Of a DNA stretch of 34,338 nt, positions 15,482 through 24,126 are shown piece by piece. Under the pieces are notes generated by a model. That model was not told the origin of the DNA. It made no database searches and saw only the letters and a program-made list of their open reading frames with translations. Both the position numbers and the translations under genes were made by a program. Each line of letters begins with the position of its first letter. The first letter of the stretch is position 1. This DNA comes from a virus. Location: the IMG/VR virus record IMGVR_UViG_3300038558_000030, positions 1 to 34,338 of that record, one strand, 5' to 3'.

Positions 15482-16279
15482 CTATCCAGCGCCGCCGCCG
15501 ATGGCGCCGCCAAGCTTCGCCCCGAGCCCGGCGCCCAGGGGACCGCCCAGCGCGAACCCGCCCGCGGCTCCGGCTAGGGACCCGATCCCACTCATCATCG
15601 AGTTCTTGCCGGCGCCCTTCTGTGCCTGCGCGTTGAGTGCGGCCTGATACTGCTGCTGGGCCGCGCCCATCAGGTCCGGAGTCTGAGCCTGCCCGGCCAT
15701 GCTGTAATTGCTCTGCTGCCCCAGCCCCTGAAGCGCCTGAAGCTGCTGCCAGGGCAGCTGCTGCGACGTTACGCCCTGATTGAAAATGGCCTGCCCGGCC
15801 GCCGTCCCCTGGCCGATCGCAGAGTTCATGGCCGAGGTTTCGGCATCCGTGCGCGCCCGCCCGAGGTTCGCCATCTCATTGGTCGCAGCCTCGGATCCCG
15901 GGTCCAGCCCCATGGCGGCCAGCCGGGATCGGGTGGCCTGCTCGCGCTGGTCCCACTCCGGCCGCAGGCGACTCATCGCCTGAGAGTAGGCACTATCAAT
16001 GGCCTGATCCCGGGCCTCCTGGCCGGTCGGCAGCGCGCCCTGGTTGGCGACCTGGCCCGTCAGCCCCTGGAGAGCCCGCCCAAGGTCGCCACCAAAGCCC
16101 GAACTCTGGGTCCACTGACCATCCGGCCCCTGGGTCCACTGGCTGGACGCGCCAAACGCATTGGTCTGGTTCGCGCGGTTGGCCAGGGTCTGATCGGCCA
16201 CGTTCTGGCGGGAAATGTCCGCCTGTTCCCTGGCGATCTTGGTGAAGTCCGGCGCCTTGACGCTACCGCCCTTGGCCAT
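15482..16279 (-). CDS. Putative internal virion protein, 265 aa
   Basis: The ATG at 16279 lies one base after the GNAT stop and gives MAKGGSVKAPDFTKIAREQA; an ATG at 16306 is a less likely alternative. The N-terminal region resembles podovirus virion proteins with FTKIAREQADISRQN and NRANQTNAFGASSQW segments. The centre is Gln/Ala-rich and helical. The C-terminus ends in a Gly/Ala hydrophobic tail (GSLAGAAGGFALGGPLGAGL) that could insert in a membrane. Together with the next genes it forms a likely DNA-ejection set. No catalytic motif is visible. Confidence 0.6.
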   Translation of the reverse strand: MAKGGSVKAPDFTKIAREQADISRQNVADQTLANRANQTNAFGASSQWTQGPDGQWTQSSGFGGDLGRALQGLTGQVANQGALPTGQEARDQAIDSAYSQAMSRLRPEWDQREQATRSRLAAMGLDPGSEAATNEMANLGRARTDAETSAMNSAIGQGTAAGQAIFNQGVTSQQLPWQQLQALQGLGQQSNYSMAGQAQTPDLMGAAQQQYQAALNAQAQKGAGKNSMMSGIGSLAGAAGGFALGGPLGAGLGAKLGGAIGGGAG

Positions 16280-16280
16280 C

Positions 16281-16703
16281 CTAAGCCCCAATCCAGCGGC
16301 AATCATCGCGCCGCATCTCGAACCAACACAAGTCTACACCCGGCGCCCACCACCCTTGACCCCGGAACACCTCGCGGAAGCCAACGTGCCGCACCAATTC
16401 AAGGGATCGCGCGTTCGTGGACAGCACCTGACATACGGCCACCTGCTTCCCGGCCCCCCGCGGATCGTCCAGAAACAGCCACTCGAAGGCGGGGCGAATC
16501 AGGGCCCGGAAGGCCCCGGGGAACCCTAGGGCGATGTGCATGCACGCCGCCGTGTCGGTCCATCCGTCGTACCCGACCATCCCCAGGATACGGCCCGAGG
16601 GATCAATGGACTCGATGGCGCGCAGCCGCGGGGTGATCTCCAGATCGGCCCGCTCTGCCAACCACGGGTAGTGCTCTGGTGGAGCCACCCGGATCATCGC
16701 CAT
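16281..16703 (-). CDS. GNAT-like acyltransferase in the tail module, 140 aa
   Basis: The protein begins MAMIRVAPPEHYPWLAERA. Segments RILGMVGYDGW, IALGFPGAFRALIRPAFEWLF, QVLSTNARSLELVRHVGFRE and GVDLCWFEM match the order of a GNAT fold. The Asn-containing helix before LVRHVGF is typical of motif B; motif A is degenerate (no RxxGxG). The ATG at 16703 overlaps the hub gene by ten bases, and an ATG at 16697 (MIRV) would overlap exactly as ATGA. It sits between hub and ejection genes, so it may modify a virion protein, but the acceptor is unknown. Confidence 0.7.
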   Translation of the reverse strand: MAMIRVAPPEHYPWLAERADLEITPRLRAIESIDPSGRILGMVGYDGWTDTAACMHIALGFPGAFRALIRPAFEWLFLDDPRGAGKQVAVCQVLSTNARSLELVRHVGFREVFRGQGWWAPGVDLCWFEMRRDDCRWIGA

Positions 16704-18316
16704 TCGCCCTCGTCAAACACCAGATCGAGCCCGATCAGGGTGGCACGGGAGGTGATGGACATTCTCACGGCGACCGCGACATCCTGCCCGCTTCCCCACG
16801 CGCCGAATACCCGGATCTCGGGCTGGTACTCTCCCGCCCAAACGGACGTGTCCCAGATTGCGGCGTCCCAGACGCTAGACCCCACCGCGATGGCGCTCGC
16901 GCCCGGCACGGCAGCCTCGCTCATGTCGAAGCCGTACCGGGCCTCGGCTTGGACCGGGATCGACCCGCCCTGCGACATGACCTTCACGCGGATCTGCTGG
17001 ATCCGCTTGCGCATGTTCGATCCACCGTTGCCGAACGCAGTCAGCAGCGAGCAATCGATCGCGGAGTAGGCGTTGGGATCGGCCAGTGTTACGCCGTCCA
17101 CGTAGCCCTCATTGACGCAGACCCGCCCATCCAGCGTGCCAAAGTAGAGCGTATTACCCCACGGGGCCGCGCACAGGCCGATCGGCAGGCCGCGGTACCT
17201 GTGCCACCCGCGCGTGGTCATGGACATGACCAGTTGTAGCGACGCCGCCCCGGTGGCCTGTGGCACCAGCACCATCAGGGCCGCGTCCATCGGATGCAGC
17301 ACCATCGACCAACCGCGAAGCGTCTGGCCAACGGCCTGGTACTGGTTCCACAGGTTCGCGATCTGGGTGGTCTCGTACTGCGATCGGTCCACGATCGGCT
17401 TGCCCACCACCAGCCTGGACAGTGACAGGATGCCCAGGGACGACATCAGCAGGAGATCGCCGCCCGTGTCCGTGGTAATCCTGCGACCAAACGGCACGGC
17501 GCCGATCTGCCACACGCCCGCAATCCCGAACGTGTCGGCCGACGACGGGTCCGTGCCCTGATAGATCACCACGTCGCCGCCGCCGGACACAGCCACGAGG
17601 CGGTCATCCGGCCCGCTGCCAGCATCCATGGTCCAACTGGCCAGGGTGCGCAGTTCCCCGCCGGCCCGGAACCGGGCGCCGAAGGAAAAGGCAGTTGCCG
17701 TGCCGTAGAGTTGGTAAAGCGGGAGATACCATGCACGCTGAGTACCGCGCTCGATAAACCAGAGGCGGTTTTTCCACGGAATCACTGCCGCCAGGTGCGC
17801 AGGGTCGACGCCGTTGATCTGGGTCGCGCCCGCGCCCATCGTGACCTTGGTCCAGACCGCGCCCGACTCGGCGTAGGTGTAGTAGCCGTTTTCCTCGTCG
17901 CAGTAGAGGAGCCAGTGCCCGCCGGACGCATCCGTGAAGGCCGAGCAGATCCCGTAACCGCTGTCAGCGCCCTGGGTCGGGAACGTCACGACCTGGCTGG
18001 GCGCCGCGGATGACGCCGTGACGTCCCAGATCCCGGTCTGAGTGCAGGCGAACAGTCTCGACGTGGCGCCGGCGGCGGTCGATCCGGTGAACGGCAGGAT
18101 GGTGCGCACCTCGCCGTCCAGGTTGGTCGCCCACTCCCGATAGCCCAGCCGGGAGCGCAGGCCGAACTCGCCTCCGATCATGTTCCACGAGTAGATCGAG
18201 CGCCCCGCGGGCATCTCGGTCGCCGGGCTGACTGAGTCGTCCCCGCCGATGGGTGCCGCAACAGAAGCCGTACGGTTGCGGACGGGTCTACCGGGCCTCT
18301 TGAGTGCGAGGGGCAT
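16694..18316 (-). CDS. Tail hub / packaged-DNA stabilisation-like protein (P22 gp10-like)
   Basis: The 540-aa protein has repeating beta blades (SRLFACTQTGIWDVTA, HWLLYCDEENGYYTY, DRLVAVSGGGDVVIYQG, TTDTGGDLLLMSS, NTLYFGTLDGRVCVNEG), consistent with a beta-propeller. The N-terminal motif SIYSWNMIGGEFGLRSRLG is typical of podovirus hub or DNA-stabilisation proteins. In P22 such proteins close the portal-adaptor tube and hold the packaged genome. Its stop overlaps the GNAT start, and its ATG overlaps the adaptor stop (TAATG). Gene order adaptor-hub supports the call. Family membership is judged from pattern, not from a search. Confidence 0.75.
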   Translation of the reverse strand: MPLALKRPGRPVRNRTASVAAPIGGDDSVSPATEMPAGRSIYSWNMIGGEFGLRSRLGYREWATNLDGEVRTILPFTGSTAAGATSRLFACTQTGIWDVTASSAAPSQVVTFPTQGADSGYGICSAFTDASGGHWLLYCDEENGYYTYAESGAVWTKVTMGAGATQINGVDPAHLAAVIPWKNRLWFIERGTQRAWYLPLYQLYGTATAFSFGARFRAGGELRTLASWTMDAGSGPDDRLVAVSGGGDVVIYQGTDPSSADTFGIAGVWQIGAVPFGRRITTDTGGDLLLMSSLGILSLSRLVVGKPIVDRSQYETTQIANLWNQYQAVGQTLRGWSMVLHPMDAALMVLVPQATGAASLQLVMSMTTRGWHRYRGLPIGLCAAPWGNTLYFGTLDGRVCVNEGYVDGVTLADPNAYSAIDCSLLTAFGNGGSNMRKRIQQIRVKVMSQGGSIPVQAEARYGFDMSEAAVPGASAIAVGSSVWDAAIWDTSVWAGEYQPEIRVFGAWGSGQDVAVAVRMSITSRATLIGLDLVFDEGEWR

Positions 18317-19356
18317 TAGGATGGCCAGAAACCAAGCGGAATGTTGCTGCCGTCAAGGATGCGGTCGAAGGTGTTGCGCGAGCCACCGCCCAGGGAGGAG
18401 ATGCCGGCCCCCGTGTTGCGGTAGATCGCGTCCTCAAGGAGCGAATCGAACCGGGCCTTGCTCGCGTCCGTATCGAACCCCCTCTGCTCGTCAAACCTGA
18501 ACTTGAGACCCGCGACCAGCATCTCCTCGTCGAACAGGAGGATGTCGGTGGCGGCCGTGGCCCGATCCTTGTCCGGGGCGGGCGAGCCGGACGAGGCGAC
18601 CCAGTAGTTCGTATAGATGTCGAACGCGACGATCTGCCCGGACTGAGGCACGATCGGGAACGTGAGTAGGTTGCCCTGGATCTGGAACGTGACGTTAAGC
18701 ACGATCTGCACGAGCCGAGCTTGGAGGGCGGCCCGCTGCTGCATGGACAGGGGGCCCACGGCCGGGAGCCTGGTCGAGCGGTTCCACATCGTCCCGTCCA
18801 CCATGCCGCGGAACCCGTCTGGCAGGGCGTACGAGGAGGATACCCCGTCCGTGGTGAACGAGATCGACTGAACAAGGTGTGTCCAGCCCTCGGGCTGAGC
18901 ACGGAACAGGTCTCGGGACAGGGACGTCAGCAGCTCAGCCATCACGGCCCAGTCTGGGTTGCTGGCCGTTAGGGCGTACGGGTCCGCAACCGGAGCCATG
19001 CCGCACTGGACCGCTGCCCGATTCAGCACGGTGGCCGCGGTCGCGTACTGGGTGAGGTTCTGAGACCCGGCCGCCGCCAGGATGGAGAGCATCCCCGAGG
19101 CGCCCGTGTCGACCGTGGGGCGATCGACCGTGGCGCTCAGGGTGGCCCCGTTGACCTCCAACGAGTAGAGGATGGACTCGGTGGGCGCAGCGATCCCGGA
19201 CCAAACAATGTCAAAGTAGTATTGGCCAGGGATCGCCGGGTTCTCGTAAGCGACGGGCTTGGGCTCCAGGTCCGCCGCGGTGTCCGCGTCCTCGAACGTC
19301 ACCCACGACGGGTTGCCGCGGGTCCCAGCACTGCCGTAGTTGAGGACGTAGCGCAC
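18316..19356 (-). CDS. Head-tail adaptor (P22 gp4-like) with extra N-terminal domain
   Basis: The C-terminal ~230 residues fit podovirus gp4-like adaptors: a helical part (MAELLTSLSRDLFRAQPEGW), then SISFTTDGVSSSYALPDGFRGM and WNRSTRLPAVGPLS, a beta region, and a final helix with EEMLVAGLKFRFDEQRG. These bind under the portal and extend the tail tube. The first ~100 residues (VLNYGSAGTRGNPSWVTFED, YYFDIVWSGIAAP) form a separate beta domain not usual in gp4. The start is GTG at 19356 with GGGAG upstream. It lies directly before the hub gene. Confidence 0.75.
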   Translation of the reverse strand: MRYVLNYGSAGTRGNPSWVTFEDADTAADLEPKPVAYENPAIPGQYYFDIVWSGIAAPTESILYSLEVNGATLSATVDRPTVDTGASGMLSILAAAGSQNLTQYATAATVLNRAAVQCGMAPVADPYALTASNPDWAVMAELLTSLSRDLFRAQPEGWTHLVQSISFTTDGVSSSYALPDGFRGMVDGTMWNRSTRLPAVGPLSMQQRAALQARLVQIVLNVTFQIQGNLLTFPIVPQSGQIVAFDIYTNYWVASSGSPAPDKDRATAATDILLFDEEMLVAGLKFRFDEQRGFDTDASKARFDSLLEDAIYRNTGAGISSLGGGSRNTFDRILDGSNIPLGFWPS

Positions 19357-19368
19357 CGAGTCTCTCCC

Positions 19369-20217
19369 TTACTGCTTCTTGCCCTGAGCCTCCTGGAGCG
19401 CCGCGATCTGGCGCCGCAGGTCTTCGATCTGCGCATTCGCCCGCTTGGCCTCGGCGCGCGCCTCCTCGATCGGCTTCATCCCGCGCGACTGGGCCAGCCA
19501 GTCCCGGGCCTTGCCGCGGATCGCCACGTACTGGCCGACGTTGGCGAGGTTGGCATCACTGGTCTGGGCCAGATCCTCGACCGTGCGCACGCCGAAGTGA
19601 ACCAACTCCTTGACCTGACTCTTGGACACCCCCGGCCACTGCTCCAGCGGCGTCCCGTGCACCACCTGCGACTTGCCGGCCTTATAGGCGTTGTACGCGG
19701 CCCGGTGCTTCTCGATGTCGGCGGGCATCACGGGGCGCACGGGCTGATTCCACATGTCCCCGGGAACCACGATCCGGATGTAGTCGCGATCCAGGTAGAT
19801 CGGGCGACCGGCCGGTGACACCTCGAACAGATCCTTATTCTCCGGGTGGTCCTTGAGCAGTGCTGCGCGGGCCTTCAGGTCCCCGTCGTGCTTGGCCCTA
19901 CGCTCCTCCCACTCGGCATAGGTATCCTTGTAGACGCGCATTGCCGTGAGATCGGAGGTGTTCTTGGGCTGCTTCGGCTCCTCCTCCGCGAACGGCTCCG
20001 TCTGTCGCAGGAGGGCAAGCGCCTCATCCTCCAGCTTGCGGATATCCTTGACCTTGGGGTGAGACTTGGCGATCGTCCCGCCCTCGGTCAGCAATTGGTC
20101 GGGACACGCCTCCGAGAAGAACTCGACCCAGACGCCGCCGCCATCCTGAATCGGCTCGCCCGAGTCCATGTCACAGAACTTGCCCGCGTAGTGGGCAACC
20201 ACGTCGTTATTTGCCAT
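19369..20217 (-). CDS. Hypothetical virion-associated protein with C-terminal coiled coil, 282 aa
   Basis: The protein has a beta-type motif RPIYLDRDYIRIVVPGD followed by PVMPADIEKHRAAYNAYKAG. A helix-hairpin-helix-like stretch comes next (WPGVSKSQVKELVHFGVRTVEDLA), then a terminal coiled coil (EEARAEAKRANAQIEDLRRQ). I recall similar proteins in podovirus head modules without a known role. The hairpin stretch could contact DNA or another virion protein. It lies between the decoration-like and adaptor genes, after a ~100-base gap with two hairpins. Confidence 0.6.
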   Translation of the reverse strand: MANNDVVAHYAGKFCDMDSGEPIQDGGGVWVEFFSEACPDQLLTEGGTIAKSHPKVKDIRKLEDEALALLRQTEPFAEEEPKQPKNTSDLTAMRVYKDTYAEWEERRAKHDGDLKARAALLKDHPENKDLFEVSPAGRPIYLDRDYIRIVVPGDMWNQPVRPVMPADIEKHRAAYNAYKAGKSQVVHGTPLEQWPGVSKSQVKELVHFGVRTVEDLAQTSDANLANVGQYVAIRGKARDWLAQSRGMKPIEEARAEAKRANAQIEDLRRQIAALQEAQGKKQ

Positions 20218-20258
20218 GGGTGTGATACTCCTGGGTTCCCTGGGCGCCTAGGTGAAGT

Positions 20259-20310
20259 GGGGGTGCCCGCCACCCAGGAAACGGGCACCCCCGGACCGCT
20301 CAAGGAGCGG
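20259..20310 (-). other. Two tandem RNA hairpins downstream of the decoration-like gene
   Basis: One hairpin has a perfect 11-bp stem (20259-20269 with 20282-20292, 12-base loop). The other has a 6-bp stem with a 3-base loop (20296-20301 with 20305-20310). Neither is followed by a T-tract on the minus strand, so they are not typical terminators. They may be processing, mRNA-stability or attenuation elements at the end of the capsid gene block. Confidence 0.65.
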
Positions 20311-20318
20311 CCCTGCTG

Positions 20319-20846
20319 CTAGGGCTGCGTGATCGTGTAGCCCGGAACGAACGGACGATCGATCTGGACCTGCGTGAAATTCGCGGAGGGGGTGTCCTGC
20401 GCTGCCTTACACACGGCCCCGAGAATGCAGGTCGCGCCGGTCGCCGCAACGGTGGCACGGCCAGCCGTCGCGGTGATGATCAGGTTGGGGTTGGCCGCGC
20501 CGGTGCCGGCCGCGGTGGTCGAGACGATCGCCTCACCACTGATCTGATACCAGCCATACTGACTGGCCACGTTGGCGCTCATCGCCACCGCGACCCGGCC
20601 GCGGGAGGCGGCGACGGTACGGGTGGTGGTGCCGGCCTTGGCGTCGTAGACCACGAGATCGCCGGCCGCGGTCGAGGCAACGCCCGCGAGGTAGATAAAC
20701 TCGCCCTCGCCGTAGCCGGCGCCGTACTCCTCGGCCCGGACGATGGTGCCAAGGGGATGGTTCTTGGTGGTCGAGGTCTCAGTGATGGGCTGCGCGCCCA
20801 CCAGCGGGACAACGATTCGGTACTTCAGGTTCGTAGGGTAAGCCAT
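20319..20846 (-). CDS. Probable capsid decoration or minor head protein, 175 aa
   Basis: The protein directly follows the major capsid gene, with GGAG upstream of ATG 20846. It is a small, Ala/Thr-rich beta protein with repeated short strands (GDLVVYDAKAGTTTRTVA, VASQYGWYQISGEAIVSTT, GRATVAATGATCILGAV). The form and position resemble the small head-decoration proteins found after HK97-fold capsid genes. No catalytic motif or signal is seen. The function is inferred mainly from position. Confidence 0.6.
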   Translation of the reverse strand: MAYPTNLKYRIVVPLVGAQPITETSTTKNHPLGTIVRAEEYGAGYGEGEFIYLAGVASTAAGDLVVYDAKAGTTTRTVAASRGRVAVAMSANVASQYGWYQISGEAIVSTTAAGTGAANPNLIITATAGRATVAATGATCILGAVCKAAQDTPSANFTQVQIDRPFVPGYTITQP

Positions 20847-20864
20847 GGTCGCTGTTCTCCGGGA

Positions 20865-21836
20865 TTAGCTGTGGATCATGCGGCCCTGGAACTTGGCGCC
20901 CTTGCACGTCAGGTTGCCCATCCAGCCGATCAGGACCACAGTCGCATCCTGGTTGACCGCGTTGCGCTTCTCCGGGTTGAGGGCGGTGAACTGCCGGTCA
21001 ACGTGCGGGCGAAGCTTGAGGTACTTGGTGTTGAGGAAGTAGCCGGTGCCGTTGGTGTCGGTCGCGGAGCCGCCGATACCACCGCCGTTGACGACGGAGG
21101 CGCCCATGTAGTCGATGGTCCGAAAGCCCAGCTCGGCCTTGCTCGCCGTGGTGAAGCGCTGGATGGCCTGGAGGCTGCCCAGGAATGTCGCCCAGTAGGT
21201 CTGACCGAACAGGATCAGGTCGGGAACGTCGCCGCCGCGGGTGCACTTGGCAAACAGGCTGTTCATGCGAGCCTGAATCGTGGTCGTGGTGGGGGCGCCA
21301 GCATCGGTCTGGAGCTGCGAGCGCCAGAACGTGAAATTGGCCCGGTTGATCCCGCCGTAGGTGCCGGTGGTAGGATCGATCGGCACCGCCAGGTCGAGGC
21401 CGGTGAGCTGCTTGCCGGCAAACCCGGTTCCATCAGAATAGGCACCAACCTCCATGTAGTTCTTGAGGGTGTTCTCGGCCACCTCGGTCCGCGCGTCGAT
21501 CAGATCGATGATCTTCGCCTCGCCGCGGTTCTTCATCTGGTCCAGGCCAGAAATGACAACGGCCGCGGCCAGCTGCTTCCACTGGAACTGAGCGGAGCTG
21601 AGAACCTCGGCCTGCTGGATCGGCAGGGTGTCCATGCCGCTATACCACCCGGCATTGGGGTTCTCGGTGAAGCTCAGCTCCTCAAGGATGGTATCGCCGC
21701 CGTCGACCGTCTTGATGTTCCCGTTCTCGGACAGGAACCGGAAGAGGGGGTTGTTGTTCGTGACGTTGTCGGCCACGACGCCCGAGCGGGCATCGATCGT
21801 GGTCGTGACGATCTCAGAAAGATTGGGACTGGCCAT
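20865..21836 (-). CDS. Major capsid protein (HK97-fold, podovirus type)
   Basis: The 323-aa protein starts MASPNLSEIVTTTIDARSG and contains VADNVTNNNPLFRFLSENG, TVDGGDTILEELSFTEN, GWYSGMDTLPIQQAEVLSS and WKQLAAAVVISGLDQ. I recognise this pattern from major capsid proteins of BPP-1-like podoviruses. It would form the icosahedral shell, assembled on the scaffold protein encoded directly upstream. The TAA stop is 18 bases before the next gene start. A 132-base gap upstream (21837-21968) separates it from the scaffold gene and holds no gene, only GC-rich spacer and a GAGG ribosome site. Confidence 0.92.
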   Translation of the reverse strand: MASPNLSEIVTTTIDARSGVVADNVTNNNPLFRFLSENGNIKTVDGGDTILEELSFTENPNAGWYSGMDTLPIQQAEVLSSAQFQWKQLAAAVVISGLDQMKNRGEAKIIDLIDARTEVAENTLKNYMEVGAYSDGTGFAGKQLTGLDLAVPIDPTTGTYGGINRANFTFWRSQLQTDAGAPTTTTIQARMNSLFAKCTRGGDVPDLILFGQTYWATFLGSLQAIQRFTTASKAELGFRTIDYMGASVVNGGGIGGSATDTNGTGYFLNTKYLKLRPHVDRQFTALNPEKRNAVNQDATVVLIGWMGNLTCKGAKFQGRMIHS

Positions 21837-21968
21837 TACAGCCTCACTGCGAAAAGGGATTCACTGCGACCTTTGCGCGTCAACGGGCCAATCCCGTTCG
21901 CCACGCCCCGTCGCAGGGGCCACCTCGCAGCGAGTCGGCCAGTCCCCCGGCTCTCGCGTCCTGCGGAA

Positions 21969-23138
21969 CTACTTGGAGCGGGCGCGCTGCATTGCCCGCT
22001 CAATCATTGCCCGCCGGTCGTTCGGGTCAACCGCCGGAGCACCACCCCCAGGCGAAGACCTCGGTTTCGACGTCGCGGCAGCAACCCTGGCCCGCTGTGC
22101 CGGTGCAGCACTCGGCGAGGTGGTTGCTGCCGCCGCGGCGGCCCGCTGAACAAGGATAGACTGCACATCCTCATTCAGCTTACAGGCACGATCATACGCC
22201 TGCGCAAAGGTGAGTTTGCGGCCCTGGCGCTGCGCGGCCTGAAACAGCATCTCCATCTCCGGGGCAACGTCCCGGATAAACTCCGGTTCACCGCCATTGG
22301 CCGAGCGCATGAACTCGTCCAATTCGGCGTCCGCCTGCTGAACCTCGGCCTCCCGGCGGGCGGCGGCCATCTCCTGGCGAACGATCTCGCGTGGATCAGC
22401 CTGGGTAGCCTGCGGCGCGGCGCGCTGGGGCTGCTGGGGGCGACCAGCGTCCGGGTCGGGCTTGCCCTCAAGGAAGGCGTTGATCCCCTCGATGCTCCCG
22501 TACTGCTGGATCATGCCCGCCAGCACCTCGTTGGCCCGGGGGCCGCGGAGCGCCGCGTAGGTGTTCACCAGGGACACCAGCCCCTGTGCCGGGTTCATGC
22601 CCTCGGTCGCAAAAAACGAGGACACGGGCGCAACCAGTTGCTCCACCCCCTGTCGGAACGCCTGGGACTCGCCAACAGACTTGCGCAGCCCCGCGTTCTC
22701 CGACAGCACGCGCTTGGTCTCCACCTCGACCCGCGCGACATCCTCCAGCAAGGGCCGGGCGTCCGGGTTGGCGGATAGCTTCGCCCACGCCTCGCGTGCG
22801 GCGGGCCTCAGTGACTGTGGGGCCCGGACCTCGAGGGCGGCGGGCTTGGCGGGCTCAACCTTTGGCGCGGCGGCCGGGGCGGCCCGCTGTTCCGCCCCGA
22901 CGGGCGTCGACTTGACGGGCTTGTCCTTCTCGCCCGTGGCAAATCGCCCCTTGTCATCGCGGGACTTGGCCGGAGCGGGCTCCTCGCCTCCCTCCGCGGC
23001 GTCGTCCGATGCGGCCCCGTCCTCGGGCTGCTCCGGCTCGGGCGCCTCTTCGGCCTCCTCGACCACTTCCTCGGCATCGCCCGCGAGCGAGCGCATGGCC
23101 TCGCGGATGGTCTCTCTGCGGTCAACGGTCTCTGCCAT
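21969..23138 (-). CDS. Scaffolding protein, 389 aa
   Basis: The position immediately before the capsid gene and the composition identify it. The N-terminal third is acidic and disordered (DAEEVVEEAEEAPEPEQPED). The centre is helical (LLEDVARVEVETKRVLSENA). The C-terminus is a Gln/Ala-rich helix region ending in a basic tail (RRAMIERAMQRARSK) that would bind the inner face of the capsid. Scaffold proteins guide procapsid assembly and leave before or during packaging. The ATG at 23138 has AGGAG upstream. Sequence similarity to named scaffolds is weak, as is normal. Confidence 0.8.
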   Translation of the reverse strand: MAETVDRRETIREAMRSLAGDAEEVVEEAEEAPEPEQPEDGAASDDAAEGGEEPAPAKSRDDKGRFATGEKDKPVKSTPVGAEQRAAPAAAPKVEPAKPAALEVRAPQSLRPAAREAWAKLSANPDARPLLEDVARVEVETKRVLSENAGLRKSVGESQAFRQGVEQLVAPVSSFFATEGMNPAQGLVSLVNTYAALRGPRANEVLAGMIQQYGSIEGINAFLEGKPDPDAGRPQQPQRAAPQATQADPREIVRQEMAAARREAEVQQADAELDEFMRSANGGEPEFIRDVAPEMEMLFQAAQRQGRKLTFAQAYDRACKLNEDVQSILVQRAAAAAATTSPSAAPAQRARVAAATSKPRSSPGGGAPAVDPNDRRAMIERAMQRARSK

Positions 23139-23167
23139 CTGGGTTCTCCTGGGTGGAGTGCTGCGTG

Positions 23168-23677
23168 CTACTCGTCCTGCGTCCTGGCCGCGCGGCGGCG
23201 GCGGGCCTCCTCGACCTGCCGGTCATACTGCTTCTGCGGCATCTTCTCGATCTCGTACAGCCGCCGGCCGATGAGTTCCTGACGGGCCCGACGATGCTCG
23301 GCCGAGCTGAACCCCTCGGCGCGCTTCGCTTCGGCCCGGTCCCAGTGCCCGCCCGGGCGGTCGTAGTCGGAGGCGATAGCCAGGCCACGGGCCTTCATGT
23401 ACTCCTGGTGGTCCCGGCGGGAGCGGAACACGTGACCGTCGATCGGGCTCGGCACATTCTCGTAGTGCCGATCGCAGTTGATAGGGGCGTGCCTGGCCTC
23501 GGGAGTCTCGTCCACGCCCTTCTCCCAGGGACGGACCATCTTCCCCAACTTGTCGTCCCAGACAAAGACGCCACGCTCCTTGGAGCGCTCCGTTCCGAAG
23601 GTGCGATCATACCCCTCGTCAAACTCGCGAGTCTGAGCCTGGGACTGGACCCGCTCGCCAACCACCATCCCTCTCAT
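23168..23677 (-). CDS. Hypothetical head-module protein, 169 aa
   Basis: The ATG at 23677 has a strong GGAGGGGAGC ribosome site. The protein is charged, with a central APINCDRHYENVPSPIDGHVFRSRRDHQEYMKARG segment (positions about 64-98). That segment looks like a small zinc or DNA-linked fold with conserved Cys/His (CDRHY, DGHVFRSRRDH), followed by helical, Arg-rich segments. I recall proteins like this next to portal and scaffold genes in related phages, but the role is unknown. There is no signal or membrane span. Confidence 0.6.
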   Translation of the reverse strand: MRGMVVGERVQSQAQTREFDEGYDRTFGTERSKERGVFVWDDKLGKMVRPWEKGVDETPEARHAPINCDRHYENVPSPIDGHVFRSRRDHQEYMKARGLAIASDYDRPGGHWDRAEAKRAEGFSSAEHRRARQELIGRRLYEIEKMPQKQYDRQVEEARRRRAARTQDE

Positions 23678-23686
23678 GCTCCCCTC

Positions 23687-23902
23687 CTACCGGGAATCTT
23701 CCAGCATCGCATCAATGCCGGCGAGCTGCGCCCGCTTGCGCCGGACAGCATCCAGCGGCATCACCTCGGGGGGCAACTCCTGCGCGATCAACTCGGAGCC
23801 CTCTCTGGCGCCCGCGGCCTCCTCATCCAGCCCTTCGCCGCCGAACCGGCGACGGAGAGCCTCGATCATGGCGGAGAAAAAACCCGGGGAAACGTCGGCC
23901 AT
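23687..23902 (-). CDS. Small hypothetical protein, 71 aa
   Basis: The ATG at 23902 shares its last base with the TAG of the upstream 74-aa gene. The protein is helical (SAMIEALRRRFGGEGLDEEA, PLDAVRRKRAQLAGIDAML) with no Cys or membrane segment. It sits in a run of short head-module genes between the structural beta protein and the scaffold. The family is not recognised. Confidence 0.6.
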   Translation of the reverse strand: MADVSPGFFSAMIEALRRRFGGEGLDEEAAGAREGSELIAQELPPEVMPLDAVRRKRAQLAGIDAMLEDSR

Positions 23903-24126
23903 TAGAACTTACCTCGCACGATCAGGGTTGCGCCGCCCTTACGCGGCCGGATGTCCACGGGCAGACCCTTGCGCCACTCCTGGAGCCTCTTGATCCTGGC
24001 GCCCAGGAGGTCGATCGGACTGTCGCGCACCACTTGCGGCATCGGCGCCATGTAGTCCAGGGCGTCAAACCCGCCGCCGTCCTCGCGTCGCCTCATCGCC
24101 GCCACGTATGGAGACTCGTCCGCCAT
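23902..24126 (-). CDS. Small hypothetical protein, 74 aa
   Basis: Its ATG overlaps the upstream stop at 24126 and its stop overlaps the next ATG, so it is coupled on both sides. It starts MADESPYVAAMRRREDGGGF; the same MAD...SP opening is found in the downstream neighbour, which may hint at a shared origin. A basic tail (RLQEWRKGLP, RPRKGGATLIV) follows. No known family. Confidence 0.6.
   Translation of the reverse strand: MADESPYVAAMRRREDGGGFDALDYMAPMPQVVRDSPIDLLGARIKRLQEWRKGLPVDIRPRKGGATLIVRGKF

Noticed and set aside
20757-22778. Long plus-strand open frame of 673 codons
   Set aside because: It lies antisense to the decoration, capsid and scaffold genes and has no recognisable domains. 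Long shadow frames are expected at this GC content.
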